Shown here one piece after another: positions 10,503 through 25,500 of a DNA stretch of 64,000 bases. The position numbers and the translations under genes were made by a program. Positions within the stretch are counted from its first letter, which is position 1. Each line of letters begins with the position of its first letter. The notes below the pieces were generated by a model. That model was given only the letters and a program-made list of their open reading frames with translations, had not been told where the DNA came from and ran no database searches. This stretch comes from Symsagittifera roscoffensis (lineage: Eukaryota > Xenacoelomorpha > Acoela > Convolutidae), in NCBI RefSeq assembly GCF_963678635.1, contig NC_087071.1, forward strand, positions 24,318,013 to 24,382,012. The letters are read 5' to 3'.

Positions 10503-13500
10503 CTAAAATTAGACTGAAATTTTGAGCATAAAAATTCATCACTCAACGCATCTTATTGGCTTATATAAACTGAAAATTAAATTGAAATAAGCGCAGCTAA
10601 AAATGACAATTCTACTTTTTATATTATGAGATCAGTTGAAATTAGGAAGATATTCAGACAGCTTTAACTAACTTGGCCTTGAACTTACCTGCAGCTTCAT
10701 ATTCTTCAATATCGTATCTTCCAGCACTGATTGCAATCTAGTATTTAACTCTTTGTAAAAATGCAAGTTGATCGGATCGCCTTGAGCTCCATTCGACGCC
10801 GCCCCACTCCCATTACCACCCTCCAGCCCCATTGAGGGTTGAAGGGTGGCACCATTCAGAGGGTGAAACAAGGCAGACAGCGCCGCCGATTTCCCCCCTC
10901 CCTTACGTTTTCGTTCATCTTTGCCACCATTCGACATTTTCTTAGCATATATTTTGTTGAACATAAGCGTATCTTTCCCTGATGCGGTACCTATGATTCA
11001 AACAAAGTTAGATTTTTACAAAAAAAAACATTATGTCGATCTCATTGGACAACACTGGCAATCATTCATAATTTGTGCATGCTAAACCATAGGGAATTGT
11101 AATAAATTTGTACTAAGGAAGAAAAAAAGCCAACATGAACAAGCATGACATAAGCCTTGAAAATCTAACCTAACGTTCCTGTTTCTTCCCTTAAAACGTA
11201 ATATTGGATGATTCTGTTCTTCTTTTTGAGCTCTTCGGTTAGATGGAACACTTGATCCTCCATCACTTCTGACTTTTCGATCAGTTTCTTCTGCTGTTTT
11301 TGAGTTTTGATCAGTTTTTCCACTACACTGTTTTTGTCTAGACCAGGATATCTGAAGCATATGATACAATACAAGTCATTAACAATGTCTAAACGTGGGA
11401 TGAACAGAAGTACAACAGAGCTGAAAAAGATTGTTCAACAGTTCAAACAACTTGGTTTAATTGTCAATTTTTGCAACAGCGCAAAAATGAAACAAAGGTA
11501 GCCATTTAATGTTCAAGTACCACAGAATGTTCAGATCACATTCGTAAATACCAACAAAAAATGTTGTTCTTTTTTCATTAAATAAGTGTCGTGTTATGTT
11601 CGTGTTGTGATGTGAAAACGCATTTGTCCTCAAAAAAAATGAAACAAAAATTAAAAACTCGCAATTTTTGGCACAAAAATTTATAAGATTTATTTGCAAA
11701 CTTTTACTACCAAGCACGGGCTGAATGAAGCTTCCAAAACTGGTTTTCCTATAAGTATACTCAAATCACGACAGGGGGCTTTAATCTGATATATCACTCG
11801 ACCCTTTCCGATGTTTATTTATTTTAAACAATTTAAAATTATTTGTTGTTTATAACAATTAACAATTATTTGTTCAAAACAATTAAATGAACATAGCCAA
11901 CAACAGACAGTAGGAAAAAGTCAATGAACGTGAGGAAACAGAAAAGAAAAAATTAATTGTTTTTTTTTTGAAAAACCTTCAACTTTAGAAGTAAAAAACA
12001 AAGCCAACTGACAGTTTGAAAAGCGTAATGAACGCAAGTAAACAGAAAAAAAAAACAGAATTTGTTTAAATAAATCTCAACTTTCGAAAAAACAGATGCC
12101 CTTTAAGCTCTTTGAATTTCTACGAGCTCTTCGTTTTTCCGTACCATTTCCACGTTTCTATTTGGAGAGTGCTATTTACTTAGCTTTCAGCAGATGAAAA
12201 TTCAAGGCAGCTCAAAAAGTGGATATAAACGTACGTGTATTCATAAATGCATTAATATGTATGAATGCACATCTATAGTTATTAGAGCATTTAAAGACTT
12301 TCCTGGAAAAAAATCAAGAAGACCTATATAAGAGTCTTCGCTACGCTCATTACTCTAAAAATATGGCTTACAGCTCGTTGAAACTTGGAACAATTTATGA
12401 TTGACATTTTCTTCTTTATATAAAATTAGCTCAATTTAAGAAAAAAGGATCAAAAGATATATATTTTATTCCGCTGGAAAATCTAAAAATGCAACTTTCG
12501 AAACTAGAAGCTGCTCCCTTTTTGGGGACCTTTACACTTTTGTGATTAAGAGCACAATTTACCTAACTTTCAGCAGATAAAAATGAAATGGGCTCAAATA
12601 GTGCATGTCTACCTAAAGCATTCATAGAAAAGGGTCAAATAAAATGGGCGCTTCCTTCATGCGACGGTACCTGCACAGGTTGGATAGGGCCGTACCAACG
12701 CTATATAAATACATGAGCAAAATTTTATGAATAAATCAAGTCGATTTTAATGCATCCAGAGAATTGTCAATTAAAATCTACCCCCCTCGATTAAAGCACA
12801 GATAAAATTGTCTATGTTCGATGCATTTTTAAGATTTTTGCACCCTCTAAGGCAGAGGATTGCACTCCTTAGAAGTGCAAAACTTATTTCTGTTCTTATA
12901 AAATTTATAGTGTCCGAGTATGATTCGTTCCGTTTTTCGCTGAGTTTCTCTGCTAGCTTCTGGACGGTTTTTGTAGAGCCTGGTGCTGCTCCTCCGGTAC
13001 ACGGAAAAATTAGTGGAACAAAGCTACTGTGTTCCACATCCAGAATTCTTTGTTGATAATTTAGTGTTTTGACACTCATGATATTTGTAGGCGTCAGATA
13101 TAGTTTTAGGGCAGAAAAATTTGGGTCGTTGAAAATTTTTACATCGAAAATGGTTCGGTTGAATAGGCCTCCCCAGAGTCCATTTGCTTTGATGTCAAGT
13201 CGAGAGTCATCTTCAGACGTGATTGTTTTGTTGTTAAAACTTAAGCCTTCCAACGATTGAAGTTTCGACTCTATTTCAACATCATGGCATACTTCTTCCA
13301 GGAGTGTCGCAAGGGTATCGCGAATTTCATTATGTCTTAGGTATTCACCTTTGGGACAGTGTTGAGAGTGGTTCAGTGTGAACAGTTGTCCACATGGGCA
13401 TGTATGTGGAGTGTTTGGTGGTTCCCATCCATATACCAGATGTACTCCATCTTTAAACTCTGATTTGTTGAGGGAAAAATTAAAGGTAGCACGCTTAGCC

Positions 13501-16500
13501 AATTCGATGCTCCTTTCTGTGACGCTCGATTTATTGTCAGTTTTTTTTCTGATGAGCAATTTTTCCATAATTTTAGCCTTTTTTGAGAGTGATGCTCTGT
13601 CTCTCAGTTTTAAAGTTTCTATTTATCAGATTTTGTTCCGTTTCAGCTATTTCTGGATCACTGTTTTCTAAGGATCACAAATGGCACGTGACCACTCATA
13701 ATTTCTGGAAAAGTCCGTGTTACTGAGGAGGTCTTATCCTCACATTATTAGTGTTAGAGCAATAAGGCTGTTATCTTCATCGGTTATATGTTTATTACTA
13801 GTAATACTAGTAAGTAGCTGCTGTCTTACGTTTTTCTCAATTTCATCCATTTTCTTAAATGCTTACGGAGTTGTTCTGGATAGAAAGCATAATTAAATTT
13901 GAACACCCTTTTTGTAGCAGGAGTATGCATTTTGTGGTGATGCTTTAGCTATTTTGGAAAACTTTTGAGTTAGAATAGCTGCCTTTTCAATTTCGCTTTC
14001 CATTTATTTATCGCATAATGATGGTGTTCCTATAACCGATCCAAGGACTCTAATACCGTCTACCATTGTAATATTTGTGCCTTCGAATACTTTTATGGCT
14101 CTTTACCGAAGGTTTTCCTTTACAATAAAATGACACTTGGAAGGCTTCACATTGTGTCCGAAAGCCTTTCCGTACACATCCAGGTTGTCCAGTATTGCGC
14201 GGAGACTCTTATTAATATGCCTAATCTCTATGAATGCACTTATGTACAGTATTGAAGCATTTTGAGACTTTTGCTTCAAAACAAAATCATAACGATCTAT
14301 ATAGAAGTCTGAACTATGTTCATTGACTTTAAGACACCCGAAAATAATACTTATTTTATCCTTATTTATAATGGACGGAACAAACATAGGGTCTTTTTTC
14401 TTATTCCGCCCAAAATTGTAATTCTTAAAATATGAAAACAGAAAACCAAATGCTCACATCTGATTATTTGATAATAATTACAACAGTAGCGTGTATATCG
14501 AGCACTTCGCACATTTAGAAAATGATGCGCTCTAGGTTGTTTTCGGCGGAGTAAGTATAATGACCCCCGAAAGGTGTTGGAACGCTTGAATTATTATCGA
14601 TAACAGGTGAAACAAAACGAAGAGGGAGCAGATATTGGCAGAGGAAAACTTCGTATTATCTGTTACATAAAAAACATAAGCTTTTGAAGATGCTAGTTCT
14701 TTGTTCGGCAGAGTTGCACAAAAAATGCGGCACTAATGAACTTTATTTTTTTTCGGCACCCTTGAACAAGTTTTTTCGGCATTGTTGTACTTCAGTTGAA
14801 CTTTCGAACACCCACCCACTTAACCTTTTCGTATCAATCACATCCTGAATACATTCGATTAAAATTATCGCGATTTTCTTTTTATTTCAAATTGTAAATT
14901 TATACACAGAGACGAAGCGAAGCTTCACTCGACTTGCGATACAACATACAAATAGCAGAGCAAGCAAGCAGACAGATAAATAAAGCCTCCAAGTCAATAA
15001 GTAGAAAACAAGCACTTTAAAAGTCACAACTTAAAACATTAAATTAAAACTAATGCTTCCTTTGAAATGACCACAAATTAAGTCACCAAGCCGAAAAAAC
15101 ATAAGCAGAAAAACTGTGAGCCGACAATTTTTTTGGAAAGAAATATTTTCGGTTTGAAAAAAAAAAAACAATTCATGGTCAAGTTGGAACCCTTGCCGTC
15201 CCAGGCAAACCTCCAGGCTAAGAGCCGGATGCACAGACATTTGAATTCAATATGAAACAAGTGATAAAGCAAATTGGATATTGGCAATTACCGTCCAATA
15301 GCACTCTTAAATAGCTGTGGCAAAATCTTCGAGAAAATCATGCACTCTAGGTTGTATAATTACCTTGAAAAATTTAATATTATTTACGAAGGACAATTTG
15401 GTTTCCGGCAAAAGTTTGCAACATTGATGCGTTAGCTGAATTAACTGTAAGATTAAGAATGTGTAAAGACAAGAAAATTAAATGCAGCCTATTTGTTGAC
15501 TTGAAGAAAGCATTTGACACTCTGGATATGAAAATTCTTTTGAGTAAATTGGAAAATTATGGTATCCGGGGTAATTGTCTCGCTTGGTTTAACAGTTACT
15601 TAAACAACAGATTTCAATGTGTTCAAATAAATGACTATTCGTCGGATTGGTTGCCAGTGACCACCGGTGTTCCCCAGGGATCTGTTTTAGGTCCCCTTCT
15701 CTTTTTGGTGTATATAAATGATTTGCACCTTGCTGCATCTAGCTCAAAAGTTTTTCTGTTTGTGGATGATACCAACATAGCCTGTAATAGCGCACGGTTT
15801 GAATGTTTCCAAGAGGATGTCACAAAGAAATCAGAATGGATGAATTTAAATAAACTAACAATTAATTCAGATAAAACCACCTTAATTAGTTTTGATAATG
15901 GAAGCGCTTCTAACCTTAAAATTGAAATTGATAATGTTGCGTATAATCCTCAGTCAGCATGTAAGTATTTAGGAGTAATAGTTGATTGTAAGTTAAAATT
16001 CACTCAGCACATTGAAAAATTGAAAATTAAACTAGGTAGACATTGTGGTGTTGTTTCAAAAATGAGGTATTTGGTTCCAAAATGTGTTTTGTTGAAATAT
16101 TATAATGCTAACATTAAACCAATTATACAATATGGCTTGCTCGTATATGGCGGAACTAGCTTTGCAGCGCTCAATCAAATATTCATTTGTTTCAAAGAAA
16201 AATCATAAGAATGATTTTTTTCAAAAGAAAATATGACAGCATTACCAGTACTTTTTATGATAATAAAATATTAACAGTACATGAACTGTATATTTATGAT
16301 CTACTCGAGTTCTGTTTGAGATCTGCTCATAATAGATATCCAAATCCATATCTTAATTCGTTGTTTACACTGAAAAACTTTGCATACAATACTAGAAAAT
16401 CGAGTTCTATTACCTTTTGTCCTCCTTTTTGCAAGAATAGAACTAATATACAGTCATTAACATACAGAGGTTCAAGACTCTTAAATATTTTGGGTGAGAA

Positions 16501-19500
16501 TAGCTTGTTGCCGAAGAACTTCGGCCTTATGGAAAGAAATGATGAAATTCTGTTTGTTCATAAGTTTAGAGATAACTATATTCTTGGTAATTATGAATTA
16601 TTACAAAATGTGTTTAAATAATTTCCCGGTTCTGTTTAATGCTAAATATTTAACCCTTGAGTTGGGTGCTATCAGAAACCCTTTTTAGCTTCGGATTCTA
16701 ATGCGAAAATATGAGCATCTAAAACTTGCTAGTTTTCGAGATATCGACATTTTTATGAAAAATTTGATTTTCTCATGTACTTAGACGGATTTGAGAGAAA
16801 AAAAAATTTTTTTCTCATTACGTCTGTCACTGGATGCTGTCAGAACCTCATATGAGGCTCTGAATACTGGCTGAAAAGACGATGAGCTTCTAAGTCTTTA
16901 GAAATTTCGAGATACCAGGGTTTTTGAAGAACATAACAAAGGCACAATTGCAACACCATAACACAAAAGGTAACACTTAAATTTAGGCTCTTCTAATTGT
17001 AATTACATATACTTGTCTTCAGTTCACTTAAACTGGTCTTCAGTTCTTGTTTGTTATTATACTCAGGGTAGACACCCAGTGGTCATATCTTTGACCTTTA
17101 TCTATCCTCTTCAGATGATTAATTGATGCTTTGTAGATTTTGTTCGCATGTTTGATTGTTAAATGTTTTTGTATGCATCATATCTGAAGAAATAAATTCT
17201 TTTATGTGATTCTGTTAACCAAGTTGTTAAGCCGAAAAAAGTGTATAATCTGGTAAAAAGCGTAATACAGAAGCGAAGCTGCGCTTCTGAATTTTGAAGA
17301 AAAAATTACTTTAAAGCTCTGAGTTTTAAAAATCAATTATGATTAACAGTTCTTATTATAAATCAAATCAAATATTCATTTGTTTCAAAGAAAAATCATA
17401 AGAATAATTTTTTTCAAAAGAAAATATGACAGCATTACCAGTACTTTTTATGATAATAAAATATTAACAGTACATGAACTGTATATTTATGATCTACTCA
17501 AGTTCTGTTTGAGATCTGCTCATAAAAGAAATCCAAATCCATATCTTAATTCGTTGTTTACACTGAAAAACTTTGCATACAATACTAGAAAATCGAGTTC
17601 TATTACCTTTTGTCCTCCTTTTAGCAAGAATAGAACTAAATTACAGTCATTAACATACAGAGGTTCAAGACTCTTAAATATTTTGGGTGAGAATAGCTTG
17701 TTGCCGAAGAACTTCGGCCTTATGGAAAGAAATGATGAAATTCTGTTTGTTCATAAGTTTAGAGATAACTATATTCTTGGTAATTATGAATTATTACAAA
17801 ATGTGTCTAAATAATTTCCCGTTTCTGTTTAATGCTAAATATTTAACCCTTGAGTTGGGTGCTATCAGAAACCCTTTTTAGCTTCGGATTCTAATGCGAA
17901 AATATGAGCATCTAATACTTGCTAGTTTTCGAGATATCGACATTTTTATGAAAATTTTGATTTTCTCATGTACTTAGACGGATTTGAGAGAGAAAATTTT
18001 TTTTTCTCATTACGTCTGTCACTGGATGCTGTCAGAACCTCATATGAGGCTCTGAATACTGGCTGAAAAGATGATGAGCTTCTAAGTCTTTAGAAATTTC
18101 GAGATACCAGGGTTTTTGAAGAACATAACAAAGGCACAATTGCAACACCATAACACAACAAAAGGTAACACTTAAATTTAGGCTCTTCTAATTTTATTTA
18201 CATATACTTGTCTTCAGTTCACTTAAACTGGTCTTCAGTTCTTGTTTGTTATTATACTCAGGGTAGACACCCAGTGGTCATATCTTTGACCTTTGTCTTT
18301 CCTCTTCAGATGATTAATTGATGCTTTGTAGATTTTGTTCGCATGTTTGATTGTTAAATGTTTTTGTATGCATCATATCTGAAGAAATAAATTCTTTTAT
18401 GTGATTCTGTTAACCAAGTTGTTAAGCCGAAAAAAGTGTATAATCTGGTAAAAAACGTAATACAGAAGCGAAGCTGCGCTTCTGATTTTTGAAGAAAAAA
18501 TTACTTTAAAGCTCTGAGTTTTAAAAATCAATTATGATTAACAGTTCTTATTATAAAACTGACCCAATTAAATATAACTGCCACAACAGATGAATTCCTT
18601 ACTCCAGTGGAACTTCTTCAGTTTGAGATTCACTTTTCATAACGCCATTTGCATTTTTGTAATTGTGAGCGCAATTTTCAACAGAATTCGAAATGAACTT
18701 ATAAAAAAAAACAGACTAACCTCAAAAATAGAGTGAACAAATTTCACAGCAAAATGTTAGAAGTAGCCTGGAATAACTTGAAAATACTATGGCGCAAAAG
18801 TAAAGAGCAAAAGGAAGTGGCACACATGAGTGTTCAAGCGGCCACAAGAGCTGCCCTCTGAATGTTGAAAACTATCTGATATTGTGTATAATCAGCAGTT
18901 TCATCGATATTTTACTTCTTTTTGCAGTACTGTGAAATATTATCTCTGGTTGTTTCTCATCTGAGCACAAGACGCACTATAGAGAGCCAGATACAGTACT
19001 GGTCTTTTAACTGAACACCACTGCAACAGTGCTTGATTCCACCTGGGAGACCACTCCGGATAACGCATCAAATCAAAGCCCCAGAAGCCGAATGACAAAA
19101 TTAGCCAACCAATGAAAAATTAGCGCAGAAAGTTCAATTTGCAAACAAAAACTCCTTTGTCATTTCTTATAAAAATGGCATGCAAGATAGGCTTTGAAAG
19201 TTATTTTTTCGCATTTCTAATAAAGCTACCGTAAAACTTAATGTGAACTCCTCTCGGAATAAGCTGTTGAGTAGCGAGCTTTAAAATAAACCAATTCAAA
19301 CTACCAAATTTGAAAAATCGGCACTGATAAGTTTTCTTGAAGTCAAAACTGCTTCTGGAAACAACACAGGACTACCCAAAAAGGGAGAATTTGCTTCTTT
19401 GATTGACACTTGATACTGTACAAGTTTTTCAAATAATGTGAGTATGCTAATAGCCGCCTATTTGACTCAACTTTAGTTATCCAATTTGCTGAATAGTAAC

Positions 19501-22500
19501 ACCCTGAACCATAGTACTTTCCTGTCGTCAAGTGCTCGAAGCAATCAATATTTTTGATCGTTGTCGATGAGAAATGTACTAAAAATTGTCCACATACTTG
19601 TCAGTCCACATATTCATCTCCCCCACATTGCTCTGTACTACTCCGCCTTTGAAAGGCTGCGTGATCTGCACACTGGCACACATGAGAGAAGAAGACTCGT
19701 CCGCTGCCGCCGCCGCAAACGAACCCCCCTGCTGGTGACCTTGAGGACCTGAACAACGACAATTATTATTCAGACAAACTCATTAATAAGAATAAAGATT
19801 TCACCAAAACTACCCAAGCCAACGCCTTTGAGGGTTCGATCAATATCTATACATAAGAAAGAAAGAACTCAATAGGCAAATTTAAGAAACCACTCCGCTT
19901 TACAAGAATTTTTTGAATATTCTGAAACTCAACTATTTCGAAAACAATTAACTTCTCCTTTCGTCCGTGAAATAGCCGAAACATAGATTGAGAGCTTTGC
20001 AATTTTTTTAAACCAGCTGTTTAAAGAGATAGGGTAACTGAACTTGAACTTTTTACTTGAAAGCTTGCTTAAAAAGATAAAGCCTTTGGATAACAGATTC
20101 GTGCTGATATAATTATATATACTTCAAGGACTCAACATCTGATGCGTTTGCTTGAAAATTAACCTTTTTGCAAATCAATCTGCTCTGTGAAAAAGCGTAA
20201 AGCATTCATTTTCGTCTTTTGATTTCAAGTTTTGTCAATTGATGAGCTTGCTTAGAAAAGCTCTGCTTGATAACCAATTCGCACTATGGAATAACTTAGA
20301 ACACTCCATCATTTCATCGCTTGATGAGCTCGCTTAGGTGACTTGAATTTTTAAGCAATCATTTGCGGCATGAAATTATTTCAAATTTCATAGATTGATA
20401 AGTTTGCTTAGAAAAACTAGAACTTTTTGCAAACCGATTCATGGTATAACTTGAAATTAATGAAAGTTTGGTTAGCTTGCCTAAATTACTAACTTTTTCA
20501 GAGCCAATTAGCGCTGTTTCATTGCTTGATGAGTTTGCTGGCAAAAACGTTTATTTTTTCGAACTGATTCTCTGACTTTGGAAGTTCGCCCCCATGAAAA
20601 AACCTTTTGTAGTCGAAGACAATTTAGTACCTTGCAGTTATTATATTTCGGAAATCCGCCTGCTAGTTGATATCATTCAAATTACAATTTTGTTGATTCA
20701 TACAGGTATGACTCTTACAGGTAAAGCACATTTAGAAAACTGAATCCATACAGTAAAAAAAAACGTTTCACCCTGCTACAAAACAAAAAAGACTCAATAT
20801 CCACACTACAATTGCAGCATATGCGCATAGTTGCTTGATTTAATTTTCAAAGTTCGGCAGCCAATAAGAGAAGTAGGCAAGAAGGAATGCAAAACTAATT
20901 TTCCCACCTGACATTTGTTTCCTCGGGGACCCTGTGTTACTTTTCCTAGCTCCATTCACAGGCCTCGTCATGCCCGTTGTATTGCAACTGGATTCCCACA
21001 TACTACTATCACAGTTGTCCCCTATGATCAACTCACTTGTCGTACTCCGTCTTCCATCGTCTTCAACTCTACTATTTCTTTTACTATGTCTGGGCGAACT
21101 ATTTTCTGAACTTCGTTTCAAAATATCGTTGACCACTGTTAATTCTGATTCGACTGATTCCTTCAACTTTTTCATACTCTGGAGCTGCCTGTTTGAATCT
21201 CTCAATAGAGCCTCAAATTTACGTTTTTCGATATTCCATTTATTCTCTTTTTCTTCGAAATCAACAAGAAGTTGCTTTATTTTCGTTTCTTTTTCATCAA
21301 CAAGTTTGGCCATCTTTTCACCTTCTTCTTCTCTTTTTCGCTTTTCGTCGAAAATTTTCTCGCCACATTCAGCAGCAGTTGATAATTTGGCTTCAGAGAT
21401 TTGCTTTTTGAGATGATCAATTTCTTGCTGCATACTTTCGGACTGTTTCAACTTTTCTTGAACTTCCAATTGAAGTTCTGTGATTTTGTTGGTGAGCTTT
21501 GAAGTGTATTCCAGATTCGCTCTTTCTCTACCTGAATTACTCAAACTGATGAAATTCAGCTTTTTCTAACATTCAATCGTTACAAAAATTATAGAAACAC
21601 TTTTAAAAAATCCGAATAGTTCGTGAAAAAAACAAACGCTGTCTTTCGAACTTTTCCTATTGAATCAGTGATCCTACTGTGCTCTGATATCCAACAGCGG
21701 CTAGCAAATAGTCCACACTTCAGCAGAGTTGCTTTTCAATTTGCTTCAACAGGTTAGATGCTCTTTATACATACTGTAGGCTTTCTTTTTCTAACTGACT
21801 GTTAAAGATAAATTCTTAAGCTATCCGTAGTGGTAGTACATTCTTTCAAAGGTCAGAAAATAACAAATTCTGTACAAGTCGATGCAAAAAACGTTGGAAC
21901 CAGGAAAACCTCATCCGAAGGTTCCGTAATTTAGAGAGGCTTTAACAACTTTTTGAAATAACCCACTGAACTTGTACACAGAATCTCAACACAAAACCCA
22001 AAACAGAAGCGTGCGTTTCATTATTTTTACATAATTGATAACAAATAATTTGACTCAGAACAATATGTTAACACAGTAGCCTTTCTCGTGAAAAATTGGA
22101 TTTTGGTTCAAAAAAGCGGACTCGTCTAATAACACATGGGGGACTTGTTCAATTATTATGAATAGTTATTTAATTATCGGGGCAAATTCTGGGTGCTATG
22201 ATTTGTGTGAGTGTGGTATGTTGTGGTGTGGTGTGCTACTCACTCTGGTACTGGTTGATTCTCTCCTCGCACTCATTCACAAGTGCCTGTTCCCTGGTCC
22301 TCTTCTGTTCGACCTCTTCCCTCCGCCTCCTCTCACTCTCCGCCTCCCCCTCCAACACTGCATACGCGTCCACTCTACTCTTCAGACTACTCAACTCCGC
22401 ATCCTTCACCTACAATCCAATCCATCTCAATATCCTATCTCAATATCAATATGATATCACAAGTTCAATATTAACAGAGCCGAAGCAGAGCTTCGCACCA

Positions 22501-25500
22501 CTTGCGATACAACACAAGCAAAAAAATGAAAGCTCGATAAAGGGTAAATCTAGGCAACCATGCCAGGCAAACCTTTGAACACTAAATTAACATAAGAACA
22601 AAACTTAAGAAGCTGAATAAACTCAAGAAACTGAATCAAAGACGACAGCCTTGGAGCAGACATCAGTTGAACCACAGATATGATTTTGTTTAAAAAAGTT
22701 CAGTCCCCCTGATGCTACAATGAACAACATTTGCAAATATAAGGATTACTACATGCAGCAAAACAAAAATCCGTGATGTTGCAACAGGCGACAAAACTTG
22801 AGCTGACAAACGACTATTTCATTTTTACCGGGAAAAAAATTAATTTCACACACTGAAAAAAGCTCCGATTGGGACTTGAATCTCCAACCTTAGAGAGCAA
22901 AGGCAAGCATGTTACCTCTAGGCCAAGTGGGAACGAGTCTGAGAGTTGTTAAGGTTCAATAACAAAGCAAGTAATATTGAGTTATTTCTGAAGTGTAACT
23001 CATAGAGTAATTTCGGATAGGGTACACCGTCTGCTCGTCACGCTATCTTATTTTCGGCCGGATAGATTCGTGCAACTTCTTAGTCTAATACCGATCCTAA
23101 TCTTACTCTTATACTATCTAGTCTCAGGTTGTTTAACTAGTCTCTGCTAGGCTCAATAGATCTAGGGTATACTGGTTTATTGCGGCTGCTGAAGTACTCG
23201 GGAGAGTCCAACTAATTTCTAAGTTAAATTCAAATCTCTCTGGTGCTGAAATTACAAGTAATTTCAGCACTTACAAATAAGTGTATTGATAGTTAGATGG
23301 ATCATGATTGGTTAATATTAAATACTTTACATTGGTAAAATATCTAAATTATCCAATCATAAAATGTAGTTTAGATCAGGTTCCACCCATCCGGGGTTTA
23401 CAGAGTTTTTTAGAATAGTTCTTCTGCTATCCGAAGGATGGATGATGGGCGTTGGTATTTGGCGAACATCATAATTCTCTTCCGTTTTCTCTTTGTTAGA
23501 GAAGTTCCAGGAAGCTGGAATTAGGAACAGCAGGCGTTGTGTCTTCTTGTGACAACGACTGAGTCTCCGCAACAAACTCAAATCTGATTTCAGAATGGTT
23601 GGCTATGTCAGGTTTTTCTGTTCTTCGTGGAGAACTTCCTTTGTGTCTGATCTAGTTTGGGAATGGCGTGGAGATTGTGCGTGGAGGGGATGCCTGGTTA
23701 CTCGGATCTGTACGTATACTTGAACATCGAGGTGGTCATTGGTCTAGTTCAATGAAGTCCTTTTCTGCGAAGTCAAGTCGTACTCTAAATCCTTTGAGTT
23801 GTGATTGTGAGCGGCATATCGATTGTAGTTGGCCATTCTTTCTCGAGGGTAGTGAGATCGTTTTGTCTTTTGATGTTCGTCCTTGGTGTTGTTAAATTTG
23901 GACGTATTGGTGAAATACTTTGTTGTGTAGTTGTTGTGTATACTATTTCTTCATTTATGAAGTGTGATGGTGTCTGGATATCTTGTTGAGTAAGATTCCT
24001 AGTTCCATTGAGGTTTTCATTGTGTATGACTGTAGAGTTTAAACTATTATTTTGCATATCGGGTAAAAATGTATTATAGTTTAATGGTGTTGCATCAATG
24101 GTTAATGGTGTTATTTTTACATAATCTCTTACATAAGATATTGTACTTATTGCTTGACTGGAGATTGATTGTGGGATATTTATGAATGCATGATGAGACC
24201 ATTCGGGGTCCCAAACAGTCTGATTGTTCTGTGATGGCAGTATCATCGTTTGAATTTTGAGGTCTAAAATTTTTTCTTGCGTGTGAAATTAAATCTAGAT
24301 TATGTGTGAAATAATCTATTATAAACCATGCCAAAATTTTTTGTAAGTCGTGTTTTGTATGTTGTGAAACTTCATCTTTCGTGAAATTTTCTTTAATGAT
24401 ATTTAGAAAACTAGAGAGTAGTGTGATTTCATGTCGTACTCTTATATGTTTAGATGTTTCTGTCGGTGAGACACTTGGGAGTGGGATTTCGTTTTCTAAT
24501 ATCGAGATATAACTATATATTATGGCAAAAACTTCATTGGTGAATATGGAATTTGCTCTTTGTGAGTTATGATATTGTATGCTTTTTATATATTCTGAGA
24601 ATACTTTTGAAAATGCTAAATCAAGGTCGTCTGTTTGAATTATATATTTACTGTGATTCTGGTTTGGTGAGCTGAATTCTATGGAGTAGATTCCGTAGTG
24701 TTGTGTTAGGTTACATATATCTTTTATATAGTGATCAATAATTTGTCTTTTGATTCTGACATCTGGGAACTCTGTTTTACATGGACTGATTCCGGGTTCA
24801 AATAAATTTAATAGTAAATTTTTGCAAAGTATATGCTGTCCTCTATCAGTGGTTGCATCTACTATAAAAGGGAAAATATCATCATCATCTGGACTTTCTT
24901 CACCTGGAGTGTGCGTTGAGCTCATTTTTTCGTTCGATGACTGTTAATATGTAATTATTAATGTGTCTAATTGGTTGATTCCAATTGTATAAATGTACTG
25001 GTTTGTGTTTATACTGCTTTTTTATTCTTCGTTTTCCTCTTTTTGATGAATTTGAAGTTGTTTCTGAGTCAGAGAAATATAATTGATCGTGAATTGGGCA
25101 ATTTTTATCTATTGATTCTTTTAGTTTGTAAAGTTCGTCTAAACTGTTGGTTTCTGATTCTGAAAATGCGTTTCGGTTTTTTGAAAATCTTTTTCGTGTT
25201 ATTTGTCTTTGTTTAGTTATTATTTTTCTCTTTAGTGTTTGTCGCTTTGTTCGAATGTATCCAACTGTGTGTGTATGAGGTGTGATTACAAGGTCGTATT
25301 TTTTGTTATCTATTTCGCAATTGTGTAAAACGATTGTTTGTTTATTTCCTAGGTTTTTAAATGACATAAGGTTTAGGATGACGGGTGCAAAAGGTTGTTA
25401 AGTGAATTCTATTTGCTTAAACTGTTAGTCCTTACGATTTTTTGGTTAGCTTAACCTGGGTCTATTTGTTCAGGGTTGGAGAGAAAAGTATATCTATTCC

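Noticed and set aside
20934-21416. 160-codon plus-strand ORF
   Set aside because: Shadow of CCDC186 exon 5 on the opposite strand; Leu/Phe/Ser-rich because it is antisense to coiled coil.
22158-22578. Plus-strand ORFs rich in Pro, Ser and Leu
   Set aside because: Antisense shadows of CCDC186 exon 4.
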